Part shown: positions 1-63,825 of the stretch, piece by piece | Numbering within the stretch: position 1 is the first letter of the stretch | Layout of the letters: each line of letters starts with the position of its first letter | Source: Larus michahellis | Lineage: Eukaryota > Chordata > Aves > Charadriiformes > Laridae | Direction of reading: 5' to 3' | Length of the DNA stretch: 64,000 nucleotides | Assembly: GCF_964199755.1 (NCBI RefSeq) | Contig: NC_133910.1 | Location: forward strand, 12,966,711 to 13,030,710 | Program-made: the position numbers and the translations under genes | Notes under the pieces: model-generated | Databases searched by the model: none | The model's input: the letters and a program-made list of their open reading frames with translations, nothing else | Told to the model about the DNA's origin: nothing

Positions 1-280
1 TTTCACCCCTAAACTCTGACTTGACTTGCCTAGACGTGGAGAGCTGCCAGTTTCTCTCTGTCCCTGTTCTGTTGTGTGCTGTTTCCAAAGTGTTACTCGC
101 CTGACAGCCCTTGAAGGGGCGTACAGGCAGCGTCTCTCTGTACCAGGCAGAGTAGCGTCCGCAGCAGCTGGAGCGAGAACTCGGACAGCTGTCGGTACAC
201 CAGCAGGTCCTGAAACTGAACCAGGTTCTTGTTTTTGGAAAAGTATTACAATCCCTTTCTTTTCCTACCTCATCATGCAG
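1..280 (+). other. GBGT1: Intron of GBGT1 preceding the first visible coding exon
   Basis: This stretch precedes the first recognisable GBGT1 exon and ends in a pyrimidine-rich tract and a TGCAG acceptor at 276-280. I looked for the expected N-terminal anchor and the stem residues before the Met-Lys-Leu motif and found none. The reading frame that runs open from 26 through this interval is not the frame used by the exon, so it is a chance frame. The signal-anchor exons must lie upstream of the window. Confidence 0.6.
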
Positions 281-331
281 CTCCATGAAACTCCAATATA
301 CAGAAGAGAAGCCAGTCCAGCTTTTTCCCCA
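281..331 (+). CDS. GBGT1: GBGT1 stem-region exon (51 bp)
   Basis: The exon lies between a TGCAG acceptor and a perfect GTAAGT donor at 332. The coding frame has its first complete codon at 282 and gives [16 protein letters not shown], with two bases left over. This corresponds to human MKLHYKREKPLQ and leads from the membrane anchor to the catalytic domain. The alternative frame through the same bases does not match the family and would not join the next exon correctly. Confidence 0.85.
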
Positions 332-3300
332 GTAAGTACTGGCTTTTTATGTCCTGACCTTTCAACTGTTGTTCCTCTCTTCTGGGCATATTCGTGTATT
401 ATTCAGTGGATATTTCTTCCTTTTTACAGATTATTTTATCAGCAGCCAAGAGTGCTGGCTCCAGAGTAAGTTTCTTTGTTTGAACTTTGTTGTTTGTTTC
501 TGCGGACTTTTTGATTTGGGTGCTCTGTGGCACTCACAGTTTCAAAGTCCTGGTACACACTGAACAGTACCTTGTTCCAAGAGAAGCGTAACCGTATGGG
601 TATTCTACAGCTGTCTATGCTGCTATAAGGTGAAGTTTAGTCACTGTATACTGCTAACACACCTACTGTAAATTCCCAATTAAAACATTAGTACACACAG
701 AGCCCTGTCTACGTGGTTGCTGCCAGGGCCGCCTCTTGGCATGGGAGAGATACAATAGCTGGAAGACAGTGAGAAATACCTTCTGGAACTGTGTCGTAAT
801 TGTTACCAGCTGTGGGAGAGCTTTGAATACATTTCAGGGCAAAATCAAGCAGGTGCCTTGTATGACCTTCAGCAATGGTTTCGGCTAACCTGCTGGATCA
901 TATGCTGGAACAAGTTGCAAGCACTCAGACAGACAAGTCTCTATGAGAAGCAGTCAAACCAGTGAGTTTAAACAGACACGGAAGGTTTCAGGCAGTTAAG
1001 AAGTGACTTAGGCCAACACTCCTTGGCAGCTCGAGTTTGTTAGTGGTCTCTGTTGGTCCAGCTTCTATGACCTGACTCTTATTTCTAGCAGTTCACCTTC
1101 AACAGCCACCATTCTTTTGCATGTTAGTAAACACACCCTGTTAGTGCGTATCCTGCTGTTTTCAACAGGACATGCTGAATATTTCTCTCTTCCGTATTGC
1201 AATGAATTAATGTGAGAAATCAGCTAGTATATGCTGGACTAAATGAGGAGAGAATCATGTAGCTTTTAGTGCTCTGTGTCTTCTGAAGTGAGTTCACTAG
1301 CACGCACTGAGAGGATGCATACCATGGGAATGAGTCATTGGAAAACCCAGTGCAGCCCTGTAAAATGAAATTTAAAAAAGCCCTGCTTAGAGAAACAAAC
1401 TTGCAGTTTTCCTTCTCTCTCTCCCCTCCTCCAAAACCAGATAATTAACCCAGAAAGAGAACAGTTCAGTTAGTACATTTTCTACAAACCAAATTCTTTT
1501 TCCTGTATAATTTAATCTTTTAATCATATGGATTACTATAGGAGGGAGTGAAATTTTTATTCTCGTATGCATTCAGACTGAAAGTATTAAATCTGGGTTG
1601 AAAGTGTACTGCTGCCTCAGCTCCCCACAGGTCCCTGGGTTTGGTTTTTATGCTGTTATTGCCTTGGGACCATGTCAGAGGGGAAACTGCTTCAGTCTCC
1701 AAGTGTGCCCCTGTGCCATGCATGACAAATTTCATTAGCAGAGTGCTACAGATCACGGTCTGGGGCGAATGTGAGCGGGCTAGAGTAAATTACACATCAT
1801 AAATGACATCTTGTTTTAAAATCAAAAGGGTAAGAAAGAAAACCTGAAAACAAAGCAGAAAGTTGAAATAGCATTGCATAGCTGTAATAGGGCATAATCA
1901 GACTCTGCTGCATGGATATTCAGTATTTCCGCTACCCACACAGCAGATTAAGGATTTTCTATAGCTTTGTTACACATTTGAATGCTGCCTCACGTACAGA
2001 ATTTTAAATTATATCTGAATGTGTTAAAGCTATATATAAATACTGGAAAAAGAAACTTTCATGCCACAAGCTGTGTTTCAATAACACAGTAATGGGGTAT
2101 ATTTTTATAGTAATTTTCATATTATTACTTGTGTTTTAATCTGTATGTAGCAATATGCATCAGACTGATAGCAAGCACACGTAGCTTCTCATTCTGTGAG
2201 TTCAGTGGTCATTAAACTCCCCTCAGCAGAAAAGCCCCGTGAGCTTAAATGAGATTTTAGTAGATCCTCGGGTTTTGCCAATTCATTTAACAGTGCTTAA
2301 TTTCATCCCAGGAACTGAAATGTCCATGCTTGGTAACCTTAAATAAGAGGGCAGGGAAAAAGATCTGAAGAGAATACCATCCGTAATGAGTTAATGCTCA
2401 TACTCACACTCTTCTTCTAGCTGCCTTTTTAGTGTTTCTTTCCCGTTTACTGGCCTTGAAACCAAAAGGAACAGTTACGTTTCATTAACATTCCCTTTCT
2501 TTTCCTTCAGGCGTCAGGATGTGCTGACAATCACGCCATGGCTGGCCCCCATCATCTGGGAAGGAACCTTCAATTCTGAGATCCTAGACGGTGCCTACAG
2601 GCCGCTGAATCTCACCATAGGGGTGACAGCCTTCGCCATTGGAAAGTAAGTGAACTACTCAGTGGGCCCAGTTCTTGGGTTGGTGTACTTCCTCTGTGGA
2701 AAGACCATTTTGGCTTTTGTTGTCTTCAGCAGAGCTGAAATCTGTCCCAATCTGTAGTAAACTTTTATGCTCGTGTGTCGTGTCCATAATCATACAGGCC
2801 TATAAGATAATAGACTTGGCACCCAAGGTACCTGAAGCATGGTCAGTATTTTTGAGGAACTAGCATGTGTCTTGGGAATTAGAGCTGTAGATAGGTAGTT
2901 GGTTGCTCAAAGCAGAGATAATCCACTTGTTCCTTGTCTTCCTCTGTACTTTACCTGTTGCATGTATAGCGTTTGCATCCTTGCAGCAATAGGTAGTCAA
3001 TAGTCTTCATCCCTTGTCATCTTCCATTCATTAAAGCACCCTTCATGATCCACCATGCGTCCCTTTGTCTATGCTGGGCTATTCACATGTTGTGTCTGCA
3101 CAGATATACAAGGTTTGTGGGCCGCTTCTTGGAGTCAGCAGAGAAACATTTCATGAAAGGCTATCGAGTGAACTATTATATCTTCACTGACAACCCTGAG
3201 ACAATTCCCAATGTCCAGCTGCAGCCTGGACGAAGGTTTGTCATTGTCCCCATCAAGAAATACCCTAGCTGGCAAGCGATCTCCATGCGCAGGATGGAGG

Positions 3301-3788
3301 CCATAAACAAGCACATAGCGGAGACGAGCCATCAGGAGGTGGACTACCTCTTCTGCCTGGACATTGACATGGTGTTCTACAATTCCTGGGGGCCTGAGAC
3401 CCTGGGTGATATAGTAGCAGCCATACACCCTGGCTATTTCAATGTCCCTCGAAGCCAGTTCCCTTATGAGAGGAGGAGCTCTTCAGCAGCCTACATCCCT
3501 GATGGAGAAGGGGACTTCTACTACGGAGGAGCCGTGTTTGGAGGGCTGGTCAAGAAAGTTTATGAGTTCACCAGGACTTGCCACATGACCATCCTGACAG
3601 ACAAAGCCAATGAGATCATGGCAGCCTGGCAGGAAGAAAGCCATCTCAACAGGCACTTCCTCTCCCACAAACCCTCCAAGGTTCTTTCTCCAGAGTATTT
3701 ATGGGATGACAGGAAGCCAAAGCCCCCTGAAATTCACCTCATACGTTTCTCCAAAGTGGATAAGAACTACAAAGAGATAAGAGACTGA
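281..3788 (+). CDS. GBGT1: GBGT1, Forssman glycolipid synthase (GT6 family), 3' four coding exons; partial at 5' end
   Basis: The protein is a type II Golgi glycosyltransferase that adds alpha-1,3-linked GalNAc to globoside to form the Forssman antigen. Coding exons are 281-331, 430-465, 2511-2645 and 3104-3788, all with GT donors and AG acceptors. The sizes 36, 135 and about 685 bp follow the ABO/GT6 exon plan as I remember it. The joined frame gives 301 residues, which align without gaps to human GBGT1 residues 47-347. Landmarks are [12 protein letters not shown] in the stem, TPWLAPI, an N-glycosylation site in NLTIG, IFTDNP, the metal-binding DID at 206-208, [11 protein letters not shown] in the donor/acceptor pocket and [12 protein letters not shown] near the C-terminus. 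The pocket residues Gly-Gly-Ala fit GBGT1 rather than ABO or the alpha-galactosyltransferases. Gly230 and Gln296 are the residues of active Forssman synthases. No stop codon or frameshift is seen. The transmembrane anchor is outside the window. Confidence 0.93.
332..429 (+). other. GBGT1: Short GBGT1 intron (98 bp)
   Basis: The intron has a strong GTAAGT donor and a pyrimidine-rich acceptor. It is very short, like many introns on avian microchromosomes. I see no other feature in it. Confidence 0.8.
430..465 (+). CDS. GBGT1: GBGT1 36-bp stem exon
   Basis: This micro-exon is preceded by a T-rich tract ending TTTTTACAG and followed by a GTAAGT donor at 466. Joined to the previous exon it reads [12 protein letters not shown] and leaves two bases that complete a Glu codon with the next exon. 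The length equals the 36-bp exon 5 of ABO. A second possible acceptor at 441-442 is only 13 bases downstream, but using it would break the frame. Confidence 0.85.
466..2510 (+). other. GBGT1: GBGT1 intron, about 2.0 kb
   Basis: This intron lies between the 36-bp and 135-bp exons and starts GTAAGT. It is moderately AT-rich, with several T-rich and TA-rich stretches around 1970-2150. I see no coding frame with family similarity and no recognisable transposable element. Confidence 0.75.
2511..2645 (+). CDS. GBGT1: GBGT1 135-bp exon, start of the catalytic domain
   Basis: The exon is flanked by TTCCTTCAG and GTAAGT. It reads [20 protein letters not shown] and continues through [15 protein letters not shown]. 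The TPWLAPI and TIGVT-FA-GK motifs start the GT6 catalytic domain and include one conserved N-glycosylation sequon (Asn-Leu-Thr). Its 135-bp length matches the corresponding exon of ABO. Confidence 0.93.
2646..3103 (+). other. GBGT1: GBGT1 last intron, about 460 bp
   Basis: The intron starts GTAAGT at 2646 and ends in CACAG at 3103. No other feature is visible. Confidence 0.8.
3104..3788 (+). CDS. GBGT1: GBGT1 terminal catalytic exon with stop codon
   Basis: The exon starts after a CACAG acceptor at 3103 and ends in TGA at 3786-3788. It carries most of the catalytic domain: [17 protein letters not shown], the UDP-binding strand YYIFTDNP, the DID metal site encoded at 3360-3368, HPGYFNVPR with Gly230 at 3432-3434, [11 protein letters not shown], the acceptor-side [11 protein letters not shown] with Gln296 at 3630-3632, and a tail ending NYKEIRD. 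The in-frame ATG at 3045 lies in the intron and is not a start. The codons show no damage. Confidence 0.95.
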
Positions 3789-4800
3789 CCACTTGATCCC
3801 TGAAGAGATGTTCTCCACACAACCAAACCCACTGAATATTAGCTCCCACAGAATATGCCCCACCATGAAGTTTTGTTCCCAGTGTGAACAAACTGAGAAA
3901 GGAACATGTGGATAGTTTCTCTGGAGAACAGGAGTCTTAATGCATTTCAGAAGCAGCAGCCAAAGTGGAGGTGAGAATGAAAAAGTTTCCAGGTTCCTAA
4001 TCTTTGGAAATATAAGCATCCCACTTCAGGCTGCAGCACACAGAAAGGCACCCCAAAGGCCCATTATCAAATGCAAGGCTGTCCTTATAGCAAGGCTGCG
4101 GCGTGTTTTCTTGAGGCCTAGCAAAAACTTACGAAGATCAAAACGGTATTTGACATTCCTGTGGAGAAGGAGAAGACCTAGAGTTTTAGTAAAGACCTTT
4201 TCACTTAAAAAAAAATATGAATTTGGCAGGGCAGTGAATTTTCATGCAGTGTGATTTAAAATCACACCCTTTATCAGGATCAGGAGGAAACTTGCACTCA
4301 GAGCAAGTTATCCCTGATTAGTTTATAGCAGAATTTCTTGGACCTTCTCAGAAGAGAGCTGAGAGCTGGTGCCAGCCATTACCAGTAAGAACCCTGGTCT
4401 GACAGGACAAATAGTGTGAATTCTTATAGCAATTATCTTCCAAATTCCAATCTGTGTTATGGAAACCTGCGTTTAGACAGAACTGGCACAGCTCAGACCC
4501 AGACTGAAATTCTTTGGGTTTATTTCGATCACAGATGTGCTCTGAACCTTTTCCCTGGTTCACGTGTCTCTGTAGATCATGTAATCTTTTCCAACACAGA
4601 AAATCTGGGATTGAGAGGTTCATGTTCCTATTCATTGCTTCAGTCCTTCCCAACTTTTCTAAGCTCCGTGAAGTAAATTGGCTAGAAGCTGCTGGAACCG
4701 ACAGTAAGAGCTGATGCGTTTCCAGCAAACGGGATGATTTCATTTTATAATGAAATGCTCTAGTGAAACTGTGAGTTCAGTCTAGAGCTGGAAGTAAGCT
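3789..4800 (+). other. GBGT1: Probable GBGT1 3'UTR; end not determined
   Basis: The sequence after the stop codon is non-coding in appearance. I find no canonical AATAAA or ATTAAA within about 1 kb. The nearest candidates are ATTAAA at about 6004 and AATAAA at about 6940. Either the 3'UTR is long or a non-canonical poly(A) signal is used, so the end given here is arbitrary. A basic 104-codon open frame at 3940-4254 lies inside and is most likely incidental. Confidence 0.45.
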
Positions 4801-5216
4801 GGGGTTAACATTTTCTTTGTGTGAATGCGATGAGAAGCTGAACCGGGCGTTTTGCAGCCTTTAAAGCCTGACAGCTCACTCGCGTGAACAGGCGAGGGGG
4901 GTCCAGACACAGGGGAACAGCCACGGCTTGCCAGTGACGACTGTATAATTGTCAACTGAGGTCACAGCATGGAGGTTCATGTGCCACCTCCCTTGCCGCA
5001 GCACGGCTGCCATAAACATCTCCTCTGTTATCTCCCGAGGCGTGCTACCAAAGGGCTGTGCGAGTCTGTGCCATGCTCTTTTAATGTCAGCAGGGAGAGA
5101 GAGCACAAGGAGCAGTGGGGAATGGCCATGCTGAGCGCTGCTGCCATGCTGTACGGCACGGAGAGGAGAAGCGGGGGTGAAAGGGCTAAGCAGACTGTTT
5201 CTAAGGGAACAGTTTT

Positions 5217-5233
5217 AAAAAAAAAAAAAAAAA
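5217..5233 (+). repeat. Poly-A run (A17)
   Basis: The run is 17 uninterrupted A residues after AGTTTT. No target-site duplication or retrocopy body is evident upstream, so I treat it as a simple repeat. Confidence 0.9.
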
Positions 5234-5669
5234 GGCTCATTTGTCAGAGAGAGAAAATGGGGAAGAGGTGCCTGACTGTTCTTGCTTCTCCTCACATGAG
5301 AAAATTGCTGTATGGCAGTGTATCAAGTATTCAAAGCTTTAGGGCCTCACCACTGATTGCAGATGAACTTAACGAGCCATTTCATTCCTGTGTGAGCAGG
5401 CTGAAAATGGCACTTGCCAGTGTCATTGTAGGCATTTCATCTTCCAGACGACTAATTAGAAAAGCTTTCACGGTATCCATAATATAGATAAGGTACACAA
5501 AATATCTCCAGCCCCAAACCCCCAGTGGCAGATGGGTCTGCTTTATCCCGCAAAGGGTCTGCCCTATTATATTTTCTCCAGACTGTTCTTAGTGCCGTGC
5601 TGCTGGAGGAAGATACCCTGCTTCATAACTAAACCAGAACTGAATCTCCCGTGAAGATGTCTGCGTTTG

Positions 5670-5682
5670 GTAACCAGGCAAC
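5670..5682. promoter_or_regulatory. Candidate RFX (X-box) site
   Basis: GTAACCAGGCAAC is two inverted half-sites separated by one base. It fits the published X-box form GTNRCC-(N)-RGYAAC bound by RFX-family factors. The match comes from sequence alone and occupancy is unknown. Confidence 0.3.
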
Positions 5683-5839
5683 TCAGTTAAGCCAAAAGGG
5701 TGAAGAAAGATCTTTATCCAAATATTTCCGAAAAGATATATTCTGACTGAAGCCAGGATTAATACTGTATATTTCTTACTCGTAAAACAGTTGTGTCTGA
5801 AGGCCATGACCGAAACCAGGGTCTCATTATGCCAGTTGC

Positions 5840-5855
5840 TATATATATATATATA
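5840..5855. repeat. Short (TA)n microsatellite
   Basis: About eight TA units are followed by ACACGTATAT. It is a simple sequence repeat with no further context. Confidence 0.85.
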
Positions 5856-5869
5856 CACGTATATGGATT

Positions 5870-5940
5870 CTTTTACAAGCCAGAAGGAACTGTCTAGTCT
5901 GATCTCCTGCACAGGACAAGCCAGATAAAATTATCTCCCA
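5870..5940 (+). repeat. Possible fossil amniote interspersed repeat
   Basis: The segment around CTGTCTAGTCTGATCTCCTG followed by ACAGGACAAGCCAGA resembles a phrase I remember from old CR1- or SINE-like repeats of birds and turtles. It is short and diverged. A profile search against amniote repeat models would settle it. Confidence 0.3.
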
Positions 5941-8420
5941 ATGTCAGTATCAAGCTCACAATATATGGCTGGGCTGTGCTAGCTTAGAAAAGCCTTCAGA
6001 CCCATTAAAAACGTGAAGTGATGTAGCAGCCACAAGTCCACAGATCAGCTGTGCCAATGGCTAATTCCCCTTATGCCTTAATTCTGCTCTAAATTGGTCT
6101 GTGTTTGCAGCCTGTATTCGCAGCCGTTGGGCTTCATTCTGCCATACTAAATGACTTGAATTCCTGTGCAGGTGTCCATAGCCTATACTAAATCCACCAT
6201 GAGAGGAAGTTCTCCAGCACAAATGTTGTGTGATAGAGAGTGGGCTATATTTCTGGGGTACCTGTTCTGAAAAACTTTTGTGAAAGGCTTGGTCTCCAGC
6301 TCTGCTTCCGACACCTTTTGGCTGAATCCAAGACCGTGTGATTGACGTGATAATGGCCTGATTTGTGCAGTGCCAAACATGTTTATTCTCCTGGCAGGCC
6401 TGCAGCTTCTCCCCGGGGGAAGGTCTTATGTCACGTTACCTGACACAGTTCTGCTCGACAGGGCTGTGATTTGAGGCAGTACCGAGAAACTCCCTATGTC
6501 TCCAGGGAGCAGCAGAATGTGACTGCAGAAACACACTCCCCAGTGCAGTGTGGGAGATGCTCCCTGAATCAGCTCATGCCCTCCTCTAATTAATGAAAGC
6601 CTGGACTTCTGTTGTCATCCCCTGCTGATTAATCCCCTTCCCCCAACACCAGCGGCAAGCTTTCCTTCTCTCATTTGGATTGTGCAGCCTGAGACTTGTG
6701 GGCAGTGTGGCAGCTTCACAAGGACCTACTTTCTGATCTGAATTCCCCACCAGCATCCATTGCTCAGTGGGGAAACTGAGGCAGACAATTAGCAAGGGAG
6801 CAAATTGGCACTATTGCATCTGGGGTCTTCCTCCATTTGCTACAGGGGGTCAATGCCATCTCATGTGTCCCCGTGCAAAGGGAATTTGTACTTGGAAACA
6901 CGCACATAGTACTGCATGAAAAGGGAATCACCACATGTAAATAAATCATCGGCCGATTTACACTGCCTGAGGATCTGATCGTGCTTTCGAGGTATTTCTG
7001 ACTCAAGCCCTGTTTGTCCTTAACCAAGCCTCAGATCAGTAGCTTGTTGCCTTCCCAAGGGCCCCTTGTTCCATCCGTCCCTTTCTGCTCGGCTGGAACA
7101 GACTCATCATTCATTGTCCATCTAATTTAAGAACCCATCTGACAGGCTTTTTCTTTCCTTGTCCCAGCTGGTGACTTTCCTTTCCCCAAAGGGAAAACTT
7201 CTCTGGGGGGCAAGATACAGAAACTTCCAGCACCGAATATGATCCTAGGTGGGGACAGACCATGATCCTCGCGTTTCCCCGCTGATAGAACAAGAATCAT
7301 TTCCACAAAGCCAGACTTGCAGCCTTTTTCACTCCTGTTTGGATTTCCCTTAACCCTCCCACAGGTGCTGCTGCCTGACATTATTGACCAGAAATGTCAT
7401 TTTGAACCACTTTGGTGCACAGCAATAGTTAGGAAAGGACTGGCCCAGTCAAACCTTCTCTGGGTGAGATCTGTGGCTGGGGGGCACGGAAATGAGATGG
7501 TCTTTGAGCAGGCACAGATGAGGAAGGATAAGAACATCAGCTATTCCCCTGCACAAAACCAGCCTGGGGAATAGCTGTGTGCATCTGGCTGGTTTAACGC
7601 CGCAAAAGCAGCACGGTGGTGGGAAGGAGCTGGAAGGCTGTGAGCTCCCTGCCGGAACGGCTGGTTTTAGTCTCCCACCCTTGTCTTACCTGTTTAGCCT
7701 GTGGCTTTCCAAGGAAGGGACTGTCCCTTGTTCTCTGTCCGCACGGGGACTAGTCGTGGTTGCTCACTAGTGAATGTGAGATACACAGAATGAGTTTCCT
7801 CCTGAGCAGGGGTTTGCTCTGGTCTCAAAGGGCAGCTCTAAGCACCAGGGTTACTATTTTCTCCACCCGCTGCTCTGCTTCACCTCACCGCCACAGCGAG
7901 TCCCCGTGGGATCCCCAGGGGTGAAACATGCAGAGAGCAACTCTCCAGGCGGAGTGACAATGACAGTGACGGGTGCTTTCAGGAACAGCAGGAACTGCAG
8001 AAGGAATTTGCAGGAGTGGGTTGCGCTTTACTCACACTAAATCCCCAATCCTGCAGTTCTGCTCCACACGTAGGTCCACACAATCAAATAATTTAGGAAA
8101 GCATTGCTAGCAAAACACATCGAAGAAGTGACTTTTAAATGTCTGCCTACCCACCCGACTCCCTCCTTTCTCTAAGAGTAATGCTGTACTGACTTGACTT
8201 TTCTTGGGCTATATTTAGATTAAACATAGATTCACCAAATGTCACTGTTTCATGTAAAACTAGTATAAAGCCATATGAATAGAAAGGCAGTTCTAACCAG
8301 AAATCTCTGCTGCTCGTATGCCCACCTCATCACCCCTGCTCCCCTAGCTGAACCTTTAGCTTATTTAAAGCAAGTCAGATGAGTACAAATTACTTTTTAA
8401 AAGTGCTTCATTCTGGGTTG

Positions 8421-8437
8421 TTTTTTTTTTTTTTTTT
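8421..8437 (+). repeat. Poly-T run (T17)
   Basis: The run is 17 T residues between GGGTTG and AGTGAG. It is a simple repeat. It could be the reverse-strand tail of an old retroelement, but no body can be recognised. Confidence 0.9.
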
Positions 8438-9322
8438 AGTGAGTTTTGCCAGCAGCAAATTACATAGTTATAGACCTTTTGAAGTATGTATTTTTCCCAC
8501 CGTTCAGCACTGACACCATTACTATAATTAGAATGATGTTGCTCTGTAGCAGCATCTAGTGCCAGAGGGAGAGGCCTGACAGCACCTTTTCCTTTCCTGG
8601 CTACGCTCCCCGTCCAGAGCTGCTGGTTGTGCTGGCCTGGAGCCACGGCGGAGCGGGACGGCCAGATGTGATGGACTGTGCCTTGTCACTAATTCCCATC
8701 GCGACCCTGGCAGAGTTGGTTCTTCCCGCTCGGTGGCTGCTGGGGCGGGGGGCTGTTAGACACGGTGGCACTGGTGTGGGTGCCGGGTGTGTGTGTTGGT
8801 CCCCAGGACTGCGGTGGCCGGCGCTGCACCCCTGAGCCGGGAGCATTGCACCGGTTGGGTGCACTCGGCCATGGAGAGTGACGCAGCCTTCTCTCAGCTC
8901 CTGCTTCTCCTGACATCACTCTGCAATGGCACATGTCATCGGCCTCATAAATATAAACTGTGGGTACCGGAGCCGTTCACATGCAGCCTCTCTGTTTCCA
9001 GGGCAACCCTGCTCGCTCAGCCTGCGCTGTCTCACCAGCTCACGCTCCGGCACACCGACTGTGCACCGAAATCTCCAGCAGCTTTTTCCCCGGCTCCCTG
9101 CGTGCCCCTGTTTTGAGTGTTGGGTTGAGCAGAGAAGGGGCAGCCGGGGGTGGATGTTTGCGCAGTGGTGTCCCAGTCCCCATGCGGCAGGGTGCTGGGC
9201 TCGCCTGGTTAGAGGTGTCTTGCTGGGGAGAGCTCGGTAGCGGTGCGCGCAGAGGGATCTCGCCCAGCAAATGACCCCTTTCTCTGTCCTGAAGCTCTTC
9301 TCCTATTTATAGCTTGCACAGC

Positions 9323-9330
9323 TATAAAAA
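9323..9330 (+). promoter_or_regulatory. RALGDS: Candidate TATA box for the first RALGDS promoter
   Basis: TATAAAAA lies just upstream of the CpG island and about 500 bases before the MMMIDTQ start codon. If it is used, transcription would start near 9350-9360 and give a GC-rich leader of about 470 bases. TATA and CpG island together are unusual but known. Confidence 0.4.
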
Positions 9331-9547
9331 CCCTCCGAACCGCTCCCCGCTCCCCGGCGAGGCCTGCAAGGTGCTTTCCCACGGGTCCTGCTCCCCCGGC
9401 GGCACCCGCAGCACCCCCCAGCACCCCCTCTGGGGGGAGAGAGGGGGCACCCACCCAGAGGTGGGGTGCGCGTCTGGAGGGGTGCCGGTGCCCGTGCGTG
9501 CGCCCACGGCTGCAGCCGCGCACCCACCTGCGGGCTCTCAGCGGGGG

Positions 9548-9826
9548 ATGCGGGCGGCCAGGCCGGGCGGAGCCGGGCAGGGCCCCCGCCCTCCCGGTAG
9601 CGGCGCGCCCGCCCCCGCCCCGCACGGTGCCGCCCCGCCATCGGCTCTCCCGGCCGCGCTCCGCGCTGGCGGCGGCTCCCCGGTGGCGGCGGGGCCCCAT
9701 GGCCGGCGCGGTGCGGCCCCGGCCGCCGGGCAGCGCGGAGGGGCGGTGAGCCCGGCCCCGCGGAGCCCCGCGGCGGCGGCGGCCAGCGGCTCTCCCTGCG
9801 CGGCCGGCGGAGGCTATGCGCGGGGC
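9548..9826 (+). CDS. Possible in-frame N-terminal extension of RALGDS exon 1a
   Basis: An ATG at 9548-9550 is in frame with the MMMIDTQ start at 9827, with no stop between. It would add 93 Ala/Pro/Gly/Arg-rich residues. No similarity is recognised and the composition follows the CpG island, so this may be untranslated leader. It is recorded because in-frame starts in leaders can give extended isoforms. Confidence 0.15.
9699..9749 (+). CDS. Upstream open reading frame (16 codons) in the exon 1a leader
   Basis: ATG at 9699 in the context CCCCATGG opens a 16-residue frame, MAGAVRPRPPGSAEGR, that ends in TGA at 9747-9749. It is in a different frame from the main start at 9827 and ends 77 bases before it. 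This arrangement allows reinitiation and may lower translation from the 1a transcript. It applies only if transcription starts upstream of 9699. Confidence 0.3.
   Translation: MAGAVRPRPPGSAEGR

Positions 9827-63825
<53,999 letters not shown>

Larger units (their letters stand above)
4801..8600. other. Intergenic DNA between GBGT1 and RALGDS
   Basis: I see no gene here. The interval holds a 17-base A run at 5217-5233, a short TA repeat at about 5840-5855, a possible fossil repeat at 5870-5940, an X-box-like palindrome at 5670-5682, a short GGGGAAACTGAGGCAG segment near 6769 resembling the conserved core of old L2/MIR-type repeats, and a 17-base T run at 8421-8437. By eye, base composition is lower in GC than the DNA that follows. 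Confidence 0.6.

Noticed and set aside
278..331. Alternative reading of the first GBGT1 exon in the frame [17 protein letters not shown]
   Set aside because: The next frame gives [12 protein letters not shown], which matches the GBGT1 stem and gives the correct phase for the 36-bp exon. This frame does neither.
441..465. Acceptor at 441-442 giving a 23-bp exon
   Set aside because: The acceptor at 428-429 gives the family-typical 36-bp exon and the exact human length. The downstream one breaks the joined frame.
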